From assembly GCA_947085405.1 (NCBI GenBank), contig CAMTWO010000023.1, positions 62,001 through 126,000 of the forward strand: a stretch of DNA of 64,000 nucleotides. The letters run 5' to 3'. A program made the position numbers and the translations under genes. The notes beneath the pieces are model-generated. The model ran no database searches. It was not told where the DNA came from and saw only the letters and a program-made list of their open reading frames with translations. The stretch's first letter is position 1. Every line of letters starts with the position of its first letter. Positions 16,635-25,162 of the stretch are shown piece by piece. The stretch is from JASEGV01 sp947085405 (GTDB lineage Bacteria; Bacteroidota; Ignavibacteria; UBA10030; BY39).

Positions 16635-17696
16635 ATGCACAAACAAATCATTACCTCAAACGGAAAGCTAACACTCCCAAAAGGATACAAACCTTCTTTA
16701 AATTTACGCACTACAGAAGAAGCAATAAAATTCATCAAGGATTATTTTCAAATTAATTTAGCTAAGGAATTAAATCTAAAAAGAATCTCTGCGCCCATCA
16801 TTGTATTAAGTAATACCGGACTCAACGATAACTTAACGGGCGTTGAAACACCGGTTAGCTTTAATGTTGAGTCGATGAACGAGACGGCTGAAATTGTTCA
16901 ATCGCTGGCAAAGTGGAAACGGAATGCTCTTGCCGATTATAGTTTTAAATATGGCGAAGGACTTTACACCGATATGAATGCGATACGCCCGCATGAAATT
17001 CCCGATAACTTACATTCAATCTATGTTGACCAATGGGATTGGGAAAAAATAATTAACGACAAAGAACGGAATTTAAATTTCTTAAAATTTATAGTCCGTA
17101 AAATCTATAAAGTAATTAAACAAACCGAGAAAAAAGTTTGCAACAAATATGAACAGATAGAGCAATCATTCCTCCCGGCCAATATTCATTTCATACACAG
17201 CGAAGAACTTGAAAGTAAATACCCATCGCTTTCGCCACAGGAACGCGAACATGCAATTTGCAAAGAAAAGGGAGCGGTTTTTGTAATCGGTATCGGTGCG
17301 AAATTAAGCAACGGTTCACCGCACGACAGTCGAGCAGCCGATTACGACGATTGGTCAACCGAAACCCGAAATGGTTACAAAGGTTTGAACGGCGATATAC
17401 TCGTTTGGAATCCTGTTCTTGGCCGTGCTTATGAACTTTCTTCAATGGGTATCAGAGTAACTAAAGATTCCCTCCTGCAACAATTACAAATTAAAAAAGA
17501 AACAGCCAAAGTAAAATTATACTACCATCAAAGATTGTTAAAAGGAGAATTACCTCTGACTATCGGTGGCGGGATTGGGCAATCGAGATTATGTATGTTC
17601 TTTTTGAGAAAAGCACACATCGGCGAAGTTCAAGCGAGCATCTGGACCGACGAAACAAGAAACCTCTGTAAGCAACATAATATATTTTTGTTGTGA
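16635..17696 (+). CDS. asnA: Aspartate-ammonia ligase (AsnA-type asparagine synthetase)
   Basis: This 353-residue enzyme has a class II aminoacyl-tRNA-synthetase fold and makes asparagine from aspartate, ammonia and ATP. Blocks seen include RISAPIIVLSNTGLNDNLTGVE, YVDQWDWEK, YELSSMGIRV, and the C-terminal LPLTIGGGIGQSRLCMFFL, which holds the ATP-binding motif 3 arginine. It is slightly longer than the E. coli enzyme (330 residues), with extra residues around 160-185. Unlike AsnB it uses free ammonia, which would be abundant during purine catabolism; that link is inference. Confidence 0.95.
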   Translation: MHKQIITSNGKLTLPKGYKPSLNLRTTEEAIKFIKDYFQINLAKELNLKRISAPIIVLSNTGLNDNLTGVETPVSFNVESMNETAEIVQSLAKWKRNALADYSFKYGEGLYTDMNAIRPHEIPDNLHSIYVDQWDWEKIINDKERNLNFLKFIVRKIYKVIKQTEKKVCNKYEQIEQSFLPANIHFIHSEELESKYPSLSPQEREHAICKEKGAVFVIGIGAKLSNGSPHDSRAADYDDWSTETRNGYKGLNGDILVWNPVLGRAYELSSMGIRVTKDSLLQQLQIKKETAKVKLYYHQRLLKGELPLTIGGGIGQSRLCMFFLRKAHIGEVQASIWTDETRNLCKQHNIFLL

Positions 17697-17702
17697 GGTT
17701 GT

Positions 17703-19109
17703 ATGATGGAATTTAATTATAACAAAATTAAAGACTCAGATATAGAAAAGATAAAAGAGATTGCCGGCAGTGAGAATGTTTTTACTGAAGAAGAAACAAG
17801 AAACATTTACGGCAGCGATGAAACTGAAGATTTTAAATTTCCACCCGAAGTCGTTGTAAAACCTACTAACACAAAACAGGTTTCAAAAATTCTAAAATTG
17901 GCAAACGAAAATAATATTCCTGTAACTCCGCGAGGCGGTGGCACCGGACTTTCAGGAGGTGCGTTACCCATTTATGGTGGGATATGTCTTTCGATGGAAA
18001 AATTTAACCGCATAATTGAGATTGATGAGAAGAATTTTCAAGCTGTGGTCGAGCCGGGTGTAATAACACAAACATTCCAGGAAGAATTGGAAAATCGTGG
18101 TTTGTTTTATCCACCCGATCCGGCATCGCGAGGGAGTTGTATGTTAGGCGGCAATTTGGCTGAAAACTCCGGAGGTCCACACGCTGTGAAATATGGAGTT
18201 ACAAAAGATTACGTGTTGAGTATAGAGGCAGTTTTGCCTACCGGCGAGATAATAAGCACCGGCTCACGAACTCTGAAAAATGTAAGTGGCTACAACTTAA
18301 CTCAACTTATTATTGGCAGCGAAGGAACTTTGGCAGTGATTACAAAAATCATAGTTCGTTTAATTCCATTCCCAAAACTTCGAAAAGTTATGTTAGTAGC
18401 TTTCAACTCGATTGAAGATTCCGTTTCGGCAGTTGCAAGCATTTTCCAGAAAGGAATTACTCCCGCTGCAATCGAGTTTATGGAAAAGTCGGCAATAAAA
18501 GCCGCTGAGAAAAAAAATGATAAGAAATTTCCGAACAGCAATGCAGAAGCACATCTCTTGATTGAAGTAGATGGAAACTATGAAGAGATTTTGAATAAAG
18601 AAATTGAAACAATCGCCGGAGTAGTTGAGCGGTACAACGCACTCGATATTTTACTCGCTGAAGATCGGCAAAAAGTGAATGATGTTTGGGATTTACGAAG
18701 AAGTATAGGCGAAGCAGTAAAATCGATTTCAGCTTACAAAGAGGAAGATACGGTTGTTCCACGTGCACACTTACCCCAGCTTGTAAAAGGTGTGAAAGAG
18801 ATTTGTAACAGATATGGAATTACATCCATTTGTTACGGGCACGCAGGCGATGGAAATGTTCACGTGAATATTTTAAAGGATAAACTGGATGATAGAACAT
18901 GGGATGAGAATATTGATAAAGCCATACGAGAAATTTTCCAACTCACCGTATCATTAGGAGGAACAATCTCAGGCGAACACGGTATTGGTTACTCACAAAA
19001 ATCGTTTTTACCGATTGCTCTTTCTGCGGTCGAGATTGAATTAATGAAAAAGATAAAGCAATTATTCGATCCGAATAATATTTTGAATCCGGGAAAAATA
19101 TTCGTATGA
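17703..19109 (+). CDS. glcD: FAD-binding oxidase, GlcD/D-lactate dehydrogenase type
   Basis: This 468-residue flavoprotein of the FAD_binding_4 plus FAD-oxidase_C family has the FAD-binding stretch VTPRGGGTGLSGGALP near residues 77-92 and GYNLTQLIIGSEGTLAVIT near 195-213. C-terminal motifs are CYGHAGDGNVHVNI and GTISGEHGIGYSQKSFL, with histidines that bind the metal/carboxylate in family members. It probably oxidises a 2-hydroxy acid such as glycolate or D-lactate; the substrate cannot be fixed from sequence. No GlcE or GlcF (Fe-S) partner is adjacent. D-lactate is one product route of methylglyoxal, so the mgsA neighbourhood is suggestive only. Confidence 0.9.
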   Translation: MMEFNYNKIKDSDIEKIKEIAGSENVFTEEETRNIYGSDETEDFKFPPEVVVKPTNTKQVSKILKLANENNIPVTPRGGGTGLSGGALPIYGGICLSMEKFNRIIEIDEKNFQAVVEPGVITQTFQEELENRGLFYPPDPASRGSCMLGGNLAENSGGPHAVKYGVTKDYVLSIEAVLPTGEIISTGSRTLKNVSGYNLTQLIIGSEGTLAVITKIIVRLIPFPKLRKVMLVAFNSIEDSVSAVASIFQKGITPAAIEFMEKSAIKAAEKKNDKKFPNSNAEAHLLIEVDGNYEEILNKEIETIAGVVERYNALDILLAEDRQKVNDVWDLRRSIGEAVKSISAYKEEDTVVPRAHLPQLVKGVKEICNRYGITSICYGHAGDGNVHVNILKDKLDDRTWDENIDKAIREIFQLTVSLGGTISGEHGIGYSQKSFLPIALSAVEIELMKKIKQLFDPNNILNPGKIFV

Positions 19110-19125
19110 AACTAATTTGGATTTG

Positions 19126-20016
19126 ATGTCTATTATCGGTGAAATATCTGCGTTAATCACAGCATTCTTCTGGTCGGGTTCTTCAATTTCGTTCGCGGAA
19201 GCAACAAGAAGGGCAGGGTCGGTATTAGTCAATGTTGTACGTTTGATCATTGCGGCATTTCTTCTGCTAATCACAATTCTAATTGCTCAAATCAGTTTAC
19301 AACTTTCATCAACACAATATATTTGTTTAGTAGTTAGCGGAATTATTGGTTTAACTTTCGGCGATACATTTCTCTTCAAAGCATATCAACAACTCGGTGC
19401 ACGAGTTACTTCGTTGATAATGTCGTTTGCTCCGGCAGTGAGTGCTTTGTTGGCATTTATTTTTTTAAGCGAGGTTCTGTCAATTCAGGATATAATGGGA
19501 ATACTCATAACAATCGCAGGTATCGCGATTGTGGTTCTCGAAAAAAAAGAAAATGTTTCGCTCAGGCGGACATTTTTTAACATCGGTTTATTGATGGCAT
19601 TTTTAGGTGCAGTCGGACAAGGGAGCGGATTAGTCTTTGCAAAAATGGCTTTTAACGAAGGTGATATTAACGGTTTTGCTGCAACTTTTATACGAATCGC
19701 TGCCGGTTTAATCACTTTATTTCCGATAGCTTTAATTTCGGGACGATTAAAAAATCCTTTCAAAACATTCTCAGCCGACAAACAAGCTTTTAAATTTACG
19801 ATGTTAGGTGCACTGATGGGTCCTTACTTCGGTATAACATTTAGCTTAATCGCAATTTCGCATACAAAAGTCGGTATTGCAGCAACGATTATGGCGATCG
19901 TTCCGATACTAATGCTGCCGTTAGTAAAATATTTTTATAAAGAGACAATAACTAAGCGGGCTGTTGCGGGAGCTTTTGTGGCAGTAGCCGGTGTTGCTTT
20001 GTTGTTCTTGTTTTAA
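19126..20016 (+). CDS. EamA (DMT) family transporter
   Basis: This roughly 296-residue protein has ten hydrophobic segments arranged as two EamA repeats, a duplicated five-helix unit. The first repeat ends near EVLSIQDIMGILITIAGIAIVVLE and the second near ETITKRAVAGAFVAVAGVALLF. Members export or import small metabolites such as amino acids or nucleosides; the substrate is unknown. I chose the ATG at 19126 over an in-frame TTG at 19117 because the protein then begins MSIIGEISALI, a usual start for the family. It is convergent with the xdhC gene, 6 bp away. Confidence 0.85.
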   Translation: MSIIGEISALITAFFWSGSSISFAEATRRAGSVLVNVVRLIIAAFLLLITILIAQISLQLSSTQYICLVVSGIIGLTFGDTFLFKAYQQLGARVTSLIMSFAPAVSALLAFIFLSEVLSIQDIMGILITIAGIAIVVLEKKENVSLRRTFFNIGLLMAFLGAVGQGSGLVFAKMAFNEGDINGFAATFIRIAAGLITLFPIALISGRLKNPFKTFSADKQAFKFTMLGALMGPYFGITFSLIAISHTKVGIAATIMAIVPILMLPLVKYFYKETITKRAVAGAFVAVAGVALLFLF

Positions 20017-20022
20017 TGATTT

Positions 20023-21072
20023 TCAATTTGAGATTTTTTTGTGGCTCACACTATGAGTAATATTTTTTCTTCTCACACTAACCATTTCGGCAACAATACT
20101 CACCGCAATCTCCTCCACCGAAATTGCACCAATATCCAATCCGACCGGTGCAAATATATTTTTCAGTTTCGCCTCCTCTACTCCCTTCGCTAAAAGATTT
20201 TTATAAGAAACTAAAACTTTTCGTTTACTTCCAATCATTCCGATATATTTTGGCTTGAACTTTAACACCTGCTCGAGCACTAACTCATCGTAGCTGTGCC
20301 CGCGAGTTACGATAATTACAAAAGCTGTTTCTCCGATGTTAAGATGTTCAGAAATATTTCTGAAAGGAAGACAAACCGTTTCATCGGCTTCGGGAAATTT
20401 ATCACGGTCTGTGTATTCAACACGGTCATCGACTATCGTAACGCTGAATCCGCACTGGGCAGCAAATTTTGAAACAGCTTTGCCAACATGCCCGCCTCCG
20501 AAAATATAAACCGGCGACTTTCCCTCGATTGGCTCAAAGATGTATAAATCATCCTCAACATTTTGCATCACGGGAGTAAACTTTTCTAATACATTTTTAG
20601 GCAACGATGTAATTTCACGTAATTCGCCTGCCAGCAATTGGCTATCTTTATCAAGAATCGATTTTTCTGAATTATTATCTTTACCGATTTTTGTTACAAG
20701 TATAGTTTCTAATCCGGCGTTGCATCTTTCAGCAAGTTTTTGGAACAGCGGTTGGTGCGAAATATTTATCGGTTCGATTAATACTTTCAGAGTTCCGCCG
20801 CATATTAACCCGGTTTCGGCATCATCGTCATTCAACTCGAAATCCAAAACTACAGCATATTTTTTATCCTGAATTGCAGCCGCTCTTCGCATAACAGCAT
20901 CTTCAACACATCCACCACCGATTGTCCCGGCAATCCGGTTTCCATCTATGTCGAGCAGCATTTTCGATTGTGCGGGGGCGGGAGTTGAGCCTGATGTCCA
21001 CACAATTGTGGCAAGCATGCCTTGTTGGTTTAACTCAAGGAAATTACATATTATTTCGAATATATTTTTCAT
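20023..21072 (-). CDS. xdhC: XdhC/CoxI family molybdenum hydroxylase maturation factor
   Basis: This roughly 349-residue protein has an N-terminal XdhC_CoxI domain (WTSGSTPAPAQSKMLLDIDG, AGTIGGGCVEDAVMRRA). The C-terminal Rossmann-type domain starts at PVYIFGGGHVGKAVSKFAA and ends with MIGSKRKVLVSYKNLLAKG and GLDIGAISVEEIAVSI. XdhC proteins bind the molybdenum cofactor and oversee its sulfuration and insertion into xanthine-dehydrogenase-type enzymes. The two molybdenum hydroxylases encoded 14-25 kb upstream are the likely clients. The ATG at 21072 was chosen over 21090; it still overlaps the mocA-like gene by 29 bp, implying coupling. Confidence 0.92.
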   Translation of the reverse strand: MKNIFEIICNFLELNQQGMLATIVWTSGSTPAPAQSKMLLDIDGNRIAGTIGGGCVEDAVMRRAAAIQDKKYAVVLDFELNDDDAETGLICGGTLKVLIEPINISHQPLFQKLAERCNAGLETILVTKIGKDNNSEKSILDKDSQLLAGELREITSLPKNVLEKFTPVMQNVEDDLYIFEPIEGKSPVYIFGGGHVGKAVSKFAAQCGFSVTIVDDRVEYTDRDKFPEADETVCLPFRNISEHLNIGETAFVIIVTRGHSYDELVLEQVLKFKPKYIGMIGSKRKVLVSYKNLLAKGVEEAKLKNIFAPVGLDIGAISVEEIAVSIVAEMVSVRRKNITHSVSHKKISN

Positions 21073-21652
21073 ACAATTCAGGGGTATCAATGTTTAACAA
21101 AATACCTTCTTCCTCAGTCTGAACTTCTACAACTTCGTTATGATGCGCCCATACTACAGCGCGGGCACCAACATCGCGTGGCGCTCGCAATAATTCAGAG
21201 AATAAAGAAGATGAAAATATTATCGGGTGGCCTCTCATTGCATCGAATATCGGTACAACGATTGGCGGCTTCGACTTCGAGTATGCCTCGATCAGTTTTT
21301 TTATCAATTCAAGTGAGATTAAAGGTCTATCAATCGGACAAATCATGATCGCATCGCAAGATTTGGGGACACCTCTGACAGCTGCTTGTATCGAAGAGAG
21401 TTGTCCTTTCCGGTAATCTTCGTTTATTAAAAATATTACATTAAAATCTTTTTGTATCTTTTCACTATCTATTGATTGAACAATCGTTTCTGCTTCGTGT
21501 CCAAGGATAACTATTTTTTGTTCAATTCCGGCGTCGTGAATAGTTTGAATTAGATGCTCAAGAAAAGTCTTCCCTTGAATTTGAAGAAGCGCCTTCGGCG
21601 AGCCCATACGACTGGATTCACCGGCGGCGAGTATGATTGCATAAATTGACAT
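21044..21652 (-). CDS. mocA: MocA/MobA-like molybdenum cofactor nucleotidyltransferase
   Basis: This roughly 202-residue NTP_transf_3 protein begins MSIYAIILAAGESSRMGSPK, the nucleotide-binding signature LAAGxSxRMGxxK. It also has GQLSSIQAAVRG and MICPIDRPLISLELI, where Asp residues bind Mg. MocA transfers CMP to molybdopterin to form the cytosine dinucleotide cofactor used by xanthine-dehydrogenase-family enzymes. Overlap with xdhC and proximity to two such hydroxylases support MocA over MobA. An in-frame upstream ATG at 21658 would add only two residues. Confidence 0.88.
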   Translation of the reverse strand: MSIYAIILAAGESSRMGSPKALLQIQGKTFLEHLIQTIHDAGIEQKIVILGHEAETIVQSIDSEKIQKDFNVIFLINEDYRKGQLSSIQAAVRGVPKSCDAIMICPIDRPLISLELIKKLIEAYSKSKPPIVVPIFDAMRGHPIIFSSSLFSELLRAPRDVGARAVVWAHHNEVVEVQTEEEGILLNIDTPELYEKYIRNNM

Positions 21653-21664
21653 AATCAATCTGGA

Positions 21665-21919
21665 TTAGCGATAAACATCTTTTCGGTGTTTTATTCGAAA
21701 AATAAAAATTATTCTCTTTTTATCATCTATTTCGAATAAGATGCGATATTTTCCAATCCTTATTCGATACCCTTCTTCATCAGTCAATTTTTGTATCCCG
21801 AATGGTCGTGGATTGTTAATGAGTTGAACTATGCGTCTAACAATTTGTTCAACCTCTTTATCAGGGAGGGAATTCAAATCGCGTTCCGCAGAAGGTCTAA
21901 TAATTAATTGGTATGCCAC
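21665..21919 (-). CDS. RelE/ParE family toxin
   Basis: This 84-residue protein is of the RelE/ParE fold: YQLIIRPSAERDLNSLPDKE, RIVQLINNPRPFGIQKL, and GYRIRIGKYRILFEIDDKKR with the conserved Arg-Tyr core, ending IFRIKHRKDVYR. Basic residues in the last strands would act in ribosome-dependent mRNA cleavage. Its start overlaps the upstream antitoxin gene by 23 bp. The pair sits between the mocA-like gene (12 bp downstream) and the carbamoyltransferase and is one of several TA-type insertions in this island. Confidence 0.88.
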   Translation of the reverse strand: MAYQLIIRPSAERDLNSLPDKEVEQIVRRIVQLINNPRPFGIQKLTDEEGYRIRIGKYRILFEIDDKKRIIFIFRIKHRKDVYR

Positions 21920-22091
21920 GTTTTTTCAAGTAATCTTTAAGATTAATGCCCTTACCTTTTACCAGCTTTGCTTTCTTTAAATCTTCTCTGTCTTCAATAA
22001 ATTCAATTAATTCATTCAAAGTTGGATTACATCTTAATTTTTCCCATTCACCCCGGTCAATCCGAATTTCATTTTTGGTTTTTGTTAACAT
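21897..22091 (-). CDS. Antitoxin partner of the RelE-type toxin
   Basis: This 64-residue protein has the start MLTKTKNEIRIDRGEWEKL and a lysine-rich C-terminal half (KAKLVKGKGINLKDYLKKR). A short N-terminal DNA-binding/dimerisation segment followed by a charged toxin-binding tail is the usual antitoxin plan. The pairing is supported mainly by the overlap with the toxin gene; I cannot assign a specific antitoxin family. Confidence 0.78.
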   Translation of the reverse strand: MLTKTKNEIRIDRGEWEKLRCNPTLNELIEFIEDREDLKKAKLVKGKGINLKDYLKKRGIPINY

Positions 22092-22195
22092 TGCTTATCC
22101 TATTAAATTTCTTTTCAATTAAATTTAATAAATTATAATCATCTTCACAAATAAAAAATCAGATAGCAGAATTTTGTTTCCACTATCTGATTATT

Positions 22196-22284
22196 GTTTT
22201 ATCCCAATCCAATAGCTAATGGCTAATTCCTAATTGTTAATTTTCAATCGACTATTAACTATTAACTAATAACCATTGACTCCC
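22196..22284. repeat. Degenerate TTAACTA/CCATTGAC word tract
   Basis: This tract is built from variants of CTAATTGTTAA, GACTATTAACTATTAACT and AACCATTGAC. Related tracts lie at 23330-23403, 23780-23915 and 52940-52985. No gene is seen in it. It lies between the TA pair and the carbamoyltransferase stop codon. Confidence 0.6.
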
Positions 22285-23286
22285 CTACATCGTCAAAGCC
22301 ATAACCGCTTTACAAGTATGCAACCGATTTTCTGCTTCGGGAAATACACGTGAGTGCGGACCGTCTATAACAGCATCGGTAACTTCGTAGCCGCGGTCTG
22401 CGGGTAAGCAGTGCATATAAATTGAATCTTTATGTGTAAGTTTCATTAGCTTCTCATCGCAAATCCAATTCTTATATTTCTTGGAAATTTCGAGTGCTTT
22501 CTCAGGAGTATGGAACAACGACTCAATTCCCCACGATTTTGGATAAACGATATGAGCTCCTTCGAAAGCTTCATCCATATTATCAACTATTTCGAACTTT
22601 GTTCCATTTTCTTTTGCAGCTTTCTTTGCGTATTCAACTTCGCTATCCATCAGTTTATATTCTGGCGGATGTGCAAGCACAACATCAAGTCCGAAGCGCG
22701 GCATCAAAGTTATCAGACCTTGCGGTACGGACATTGGCTTTGCATAGCTCGGTGCATAAGCCCACGATACAGCAATTTTTTTACCGCGTAAGTTCTTCCC
22801 GAATTCTTCTCGTATTGTCATCAAGTCGGCAAGCGCTTGGAACGGATGGTCGATATCGCACTGCATATTCATAACCGGCACATTGGCATGCTCAGCAACT
22901 TCACGCATATACTTGTTGCCTTCGCCCGGAACCAAGTCGTGTCGGATCGCTATTGCGTGCCCGTAACTCGACAGAATTATTCCCATATCTTTCGGTGATT
23001 CGCCGTGTGCAACTTGTGATGTTTCGGCAGATATAAAGTGAGCGTGACCTCCGAGCTGTGTTAACCCTGCCTCAAATGAATTGCGTGTTCGGGTAGATTT
23101 GTCGAAGAAAAACAAAAAGTTTGTCTTGTCGGGCAGGTAGCGATGCGGCTGACCTTTTCTGAAACGTTTCTTTAAATCTGCTGCGACTTTCAGTGCAAGC
23201 TCGATTTCTTTTACCGACCAGTCCTTTGTTTCGATGTAATCTTTCCCGCGGACTGTATTCGGAAGTTTTGGTAGTTTTGTTGGCAT
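22285..23286 (-). CDS. ygeW: Knotted carbamoyltransferase, YgeW-like
   Basis: This 333-residue member of the aspartate/ornithine carbamoyltransferase superfamily has the phosphate loop FFDKSTRTRNSFEAGLTQLG. It also has DIDHPFQALADLMTIREEFG, a proline-rich insertion WAYAPSYAKPMSVPQGL in the region where knotted transferases form their trefoil, and the C-terminal MHCLPADRGYEVTDAVIDGP. The wording is closer to YgeW than to ArgF. YgeW acts in anaerobic purine/urate breakdown, where ureido compounds are phosphorolysed to carbamoyl phosphate. The neighbouring YgeY-, SsnA- and XDH-like genes support this role. No carbamate kinase gene is in the window. Confidence 0.88.
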   Translation of the reverse strand: MPTKLPKLPNTVRGKDYIETKDWSVKEIELALKVAADLKKRFRKGQPHRYLPDKTNFLFFFDKSTRTRNSFEAGLTQLGGHAHFISAETSQVAHGESPKDMGIILSSYGHAIAIRHDLVPGEGNKYMREVAEHANVPVMNMQCDIDHPFQALADLMTIREEFGKNLRGKKIAVSWAYAPSYAKPMSVPQGLITLMPRFGLDVVLAHPPEYKLMDSEVEYAKKAAKENGTKFEIVDNMDEAFEGAHIVYPKSWGIESLFHTPEKALEISKKYKNWICDEKLMKLTHKDSIYMHCLPADRGYEVTDAVIDGPHSRVFPEAENRLHTCKAVMALTM

Positions 23287-23329
23287 TTTGTTTCCTTTAA
23301 TTTTTAGATTAATTTTTCTTTATTCTTTG

Positions 23330-23403
23330 TAATATTTAATTGTTCATAGTTAATTGTTAACGTCCAATTGTCAATTGATAATTGCTCATTAACCATTGAC
23401 TAT
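23330..23403. repeat. Degenerate word tract 3' of the S23-type gene
   Basis: The tract contains GTTAATTGTTAACGTCCAATTG, TCAATTGATAATTGC and TTAACCATTGACTATT. It abuts the stop codon of the four-helix-bundle gene and mirrors a similar tract on its other side. Confidence 0.6.
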
Positions 23404-23757
23404 TTATTTTCCTTTAGCAGTTGTAATACTCGAATTAATTATTTTTGAAAGTTGGATACACTCTTCCGCGATTGGACCAATAATCTCGTTTGAAATTATT
23501 TTACTTCTTTTTATAATCTCAAGCGATATTTGAGTTTCATTCAGCTCTTTCAAAACAATTCCTAATTTATGTAGAAAATCTCTTTTGCTCTCACCACCTC
23601 TAGCTTCACCATAATTGTGAGCAGGTGAGGTTCCACATCGGAGAAGTTGATTTGAAAGATGTTTACCAGTGTGGTTGTCGGGCAATTTTTCACAGAGGTT
23701 TATTATACCGACAGAAAAGTTGATCAATCTCTCTTGTATATCGTCTCCTTTTGCCAT
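23404..23757 (-). CDS. Four-helix-bundle protein (S23/IVP family)
   Basis: This 117-residue all-alpha protein has the family pattern: ERLINFSVGIINLCEKLPDN, then HLSNQLLRCGTSPAHNYGEARGGESKRDFLHKLGIVLKELNET. The family takes its name from proteins encoded in 23S rRNA intervening sequences, and it is related to the Avd accessory proteins of diversity-generating retroelements; most members have no known function. No reverse transcriptase gene is nearby. It is flanked on both sides by degenerate short-word tracts, as if carried on a small insertion between the YgeY-like and YgeW-like genes. Confidence 0.88.
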   Translation of the reverse strand: MAKGDDIQERLINFSVGIINLCEKLPDNHTGKHLSNQLLRCGTSPAHNYGEARGGESKRDFLHKLGIVLKELNETQISLEIIKRSKIISNEIIGPIAEECIQLSKIINSSITTAKGK

Positions 23758-23779
23758 AGTATTTCGTGTATTTTTATAA

Positions 23780-23909
23780 TTTAAATTACCAATGGTTAAC
23801 GTCTAATTGCTAATGGATAATTAACCATTGACTATTGACTATTAACCATTGACCATTGATTATTTTCATTTTTCAAATTTTCTAATTGTTAATTGCTAAT
23901 TGCTAATCG
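23780..23909. repeat. Degenerate word tract 5' of the S23-type gene
   Basis: The tract repeats ACCATTGACTATTGACTATT, ACCATTGACCATTGATTATT and TTGTTAATTGCTAATTGC. Very similar text occurs downstream of the S23 gene and at 52940-52985. Confidence 0.65.
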
Positions 23910-25118
23910 TCAATCGTCAATTTGAATATACTCAAACGGAAACGCCGCATACCACGCCGCTGCTTTTACTAAATGCTCGACAGGAATCTGTTCCGTCGCC
24001 ATGTGTGCATAAATTTCGTTTCCGGGTCCGAAGCCGACACAGGGAATTCCGTGCATTCCCATAATCGCGACGCCGTTCGTGCTGAAAACCCACCTGTTCA
24101 CAACCGGCTGTTCGTTAAATAACTTTTTGTATGTACTAACACCAGCTTTTAAAACTTGATGGTCTTCAGGCAAAAGCCAGGTTGGATAATATTTTTTTGT
24201 AGGATATGTTAAGCCCTTCCAACTTGGAACGGCATAATCGAGTACAACGACTTCGGCATTTACTTTTTTAACACTTTCTAATTCCTGAATCTCTTTTACG
24301 GCAGATTCCCACGTTTCAGTTGCGGCAAGTCGTCTATCAAGATGAATTGTGGCTGAGTCGGCAACAGCGCAAAGCGAGGGGGTTGTTGAACGAATTTCTG
24401 AAATCGTTACAGTTCCTTTTCCAAGGAACGGTTCACCGGACAATCTACCATTCAGCTTTTCAATATCTAGAACAATTGGAGCCATTTTGTAAACAGCATT
24501 ATCGCCACGCTCTGGTGCAGAGCCGTGGCAAGAAATTCCTTTCACACGAACTTCAATCTCCATCCGACCGCGTTGACCACGATAAACACCCAGATTTGTA
24601 GGTTCAGCAATAACAACAACTTCGGGTTTTAATTTTAATTCGTTGATAATATATTGCCAGCAGAGACCGTCGCAATCTTCTTCCTGTACACTACCCACAA
24701 TATAAAGTGTAAAGTCATCTTGCAAACCTAAATCTTTAATAATTTTTCCGCCGTAAACGAGCGATGCCATAGCGCCCTTCATATCGCAAGCACCGCGACC
24801 GTAAATAATGCCGTCTTTCATTGCACCGATGAATGGATCGACAGTCCAATTTTCAGGATTACCAACATCCACAGTATCGATGTGTGCATCCATTGCAATT
24901 ATGTGTTTACCGTTTCCGATTCTGCCAAGAATGTTCCCCATTCCGTCTATGATAATTTCGTCGTAACCGATTTTTTCCATCTCTTGTTTAATGCGTTCGA
25001 CAACTTTTCCTTCCTGACTGCTTACAGATTTGATAGCGATAATGTCGCGAAGAAATTGTGCAACTTGTGCTTCGTTCTTTTTTGCTTCGGCGTATATTTG
25101 TTGATAATTGAGTTCCAT
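23910..25118 (-). CDS. ygeY: YgeY-like M20 family metallopeptidase/amidohydrolase
   Basis: This 402-residue M20 family hydrolase shows metal ligands in AMDAHIDTVDVGNPENW and YGRGACDMKGAMASLVYGG, the catalytic VQEEDCDGLCW, and AEPTNLGVYRGQRGRMEIEV leading into the lid domain (SCHGSAPERGDNAVYKM). The HIDTVDVGNPENWTVDPF wording is that of the YgeY hydrolases found in selenium/molybdenum-hydroxylase-linked purine clusters. There they remove a carbamoyl or ureido group from a diaminopropionate derivative. Alternatives such as ArgE or DapE are less likely given the neighbours. Confidence 0.87.
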   Translation of the reverse strand: MELNYQQIYAEAKKNEAQVAQFLRDIIAIKSVSSQEGKVVERIKQEMEKIGYDEIIIDGMGNILGRIGNGKHIIAMDAHIDTVDVGNPENWTVDPFIGAMKDGIIYGRGACDMKGAMASLVYGGKIIKDLGLQDDFTLYIVGSVQEEDCDGLCWQYIINELKLKPEVVVIAEPTNLGVYRGQRGRMEIEVRVKGISCHGSAPERGDNAVYKMAPIVLDIEKLNGRLSGEPFLGKGTVTISEIRSTTPSLCAVADSATIHLDRRLAATETWESAVKEIQELESVKKVNAEVVVLDYAVPSWKGLTYPTKKYYPTWLLPEDHQVLKAGVSTYKKLFNEQPVVNRWVFSTNGVAIMGMHGIPCVGFGPGNEIYAHMATEQIPVEHLVKAAAWYAAFPFEYIQIDD

Positions 25119-25162
25119 ATTTAAATTATTTTTGATTTTAGTTTATGGTTTGTTTAATACGA

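Noticed and set aside
23404..23757. Avd accessory gene of a diversity-generating retroelement
   Set aside because: No reverse transcriptase, template repeat or variable repeat is seen near either four-helix-bundle gene.
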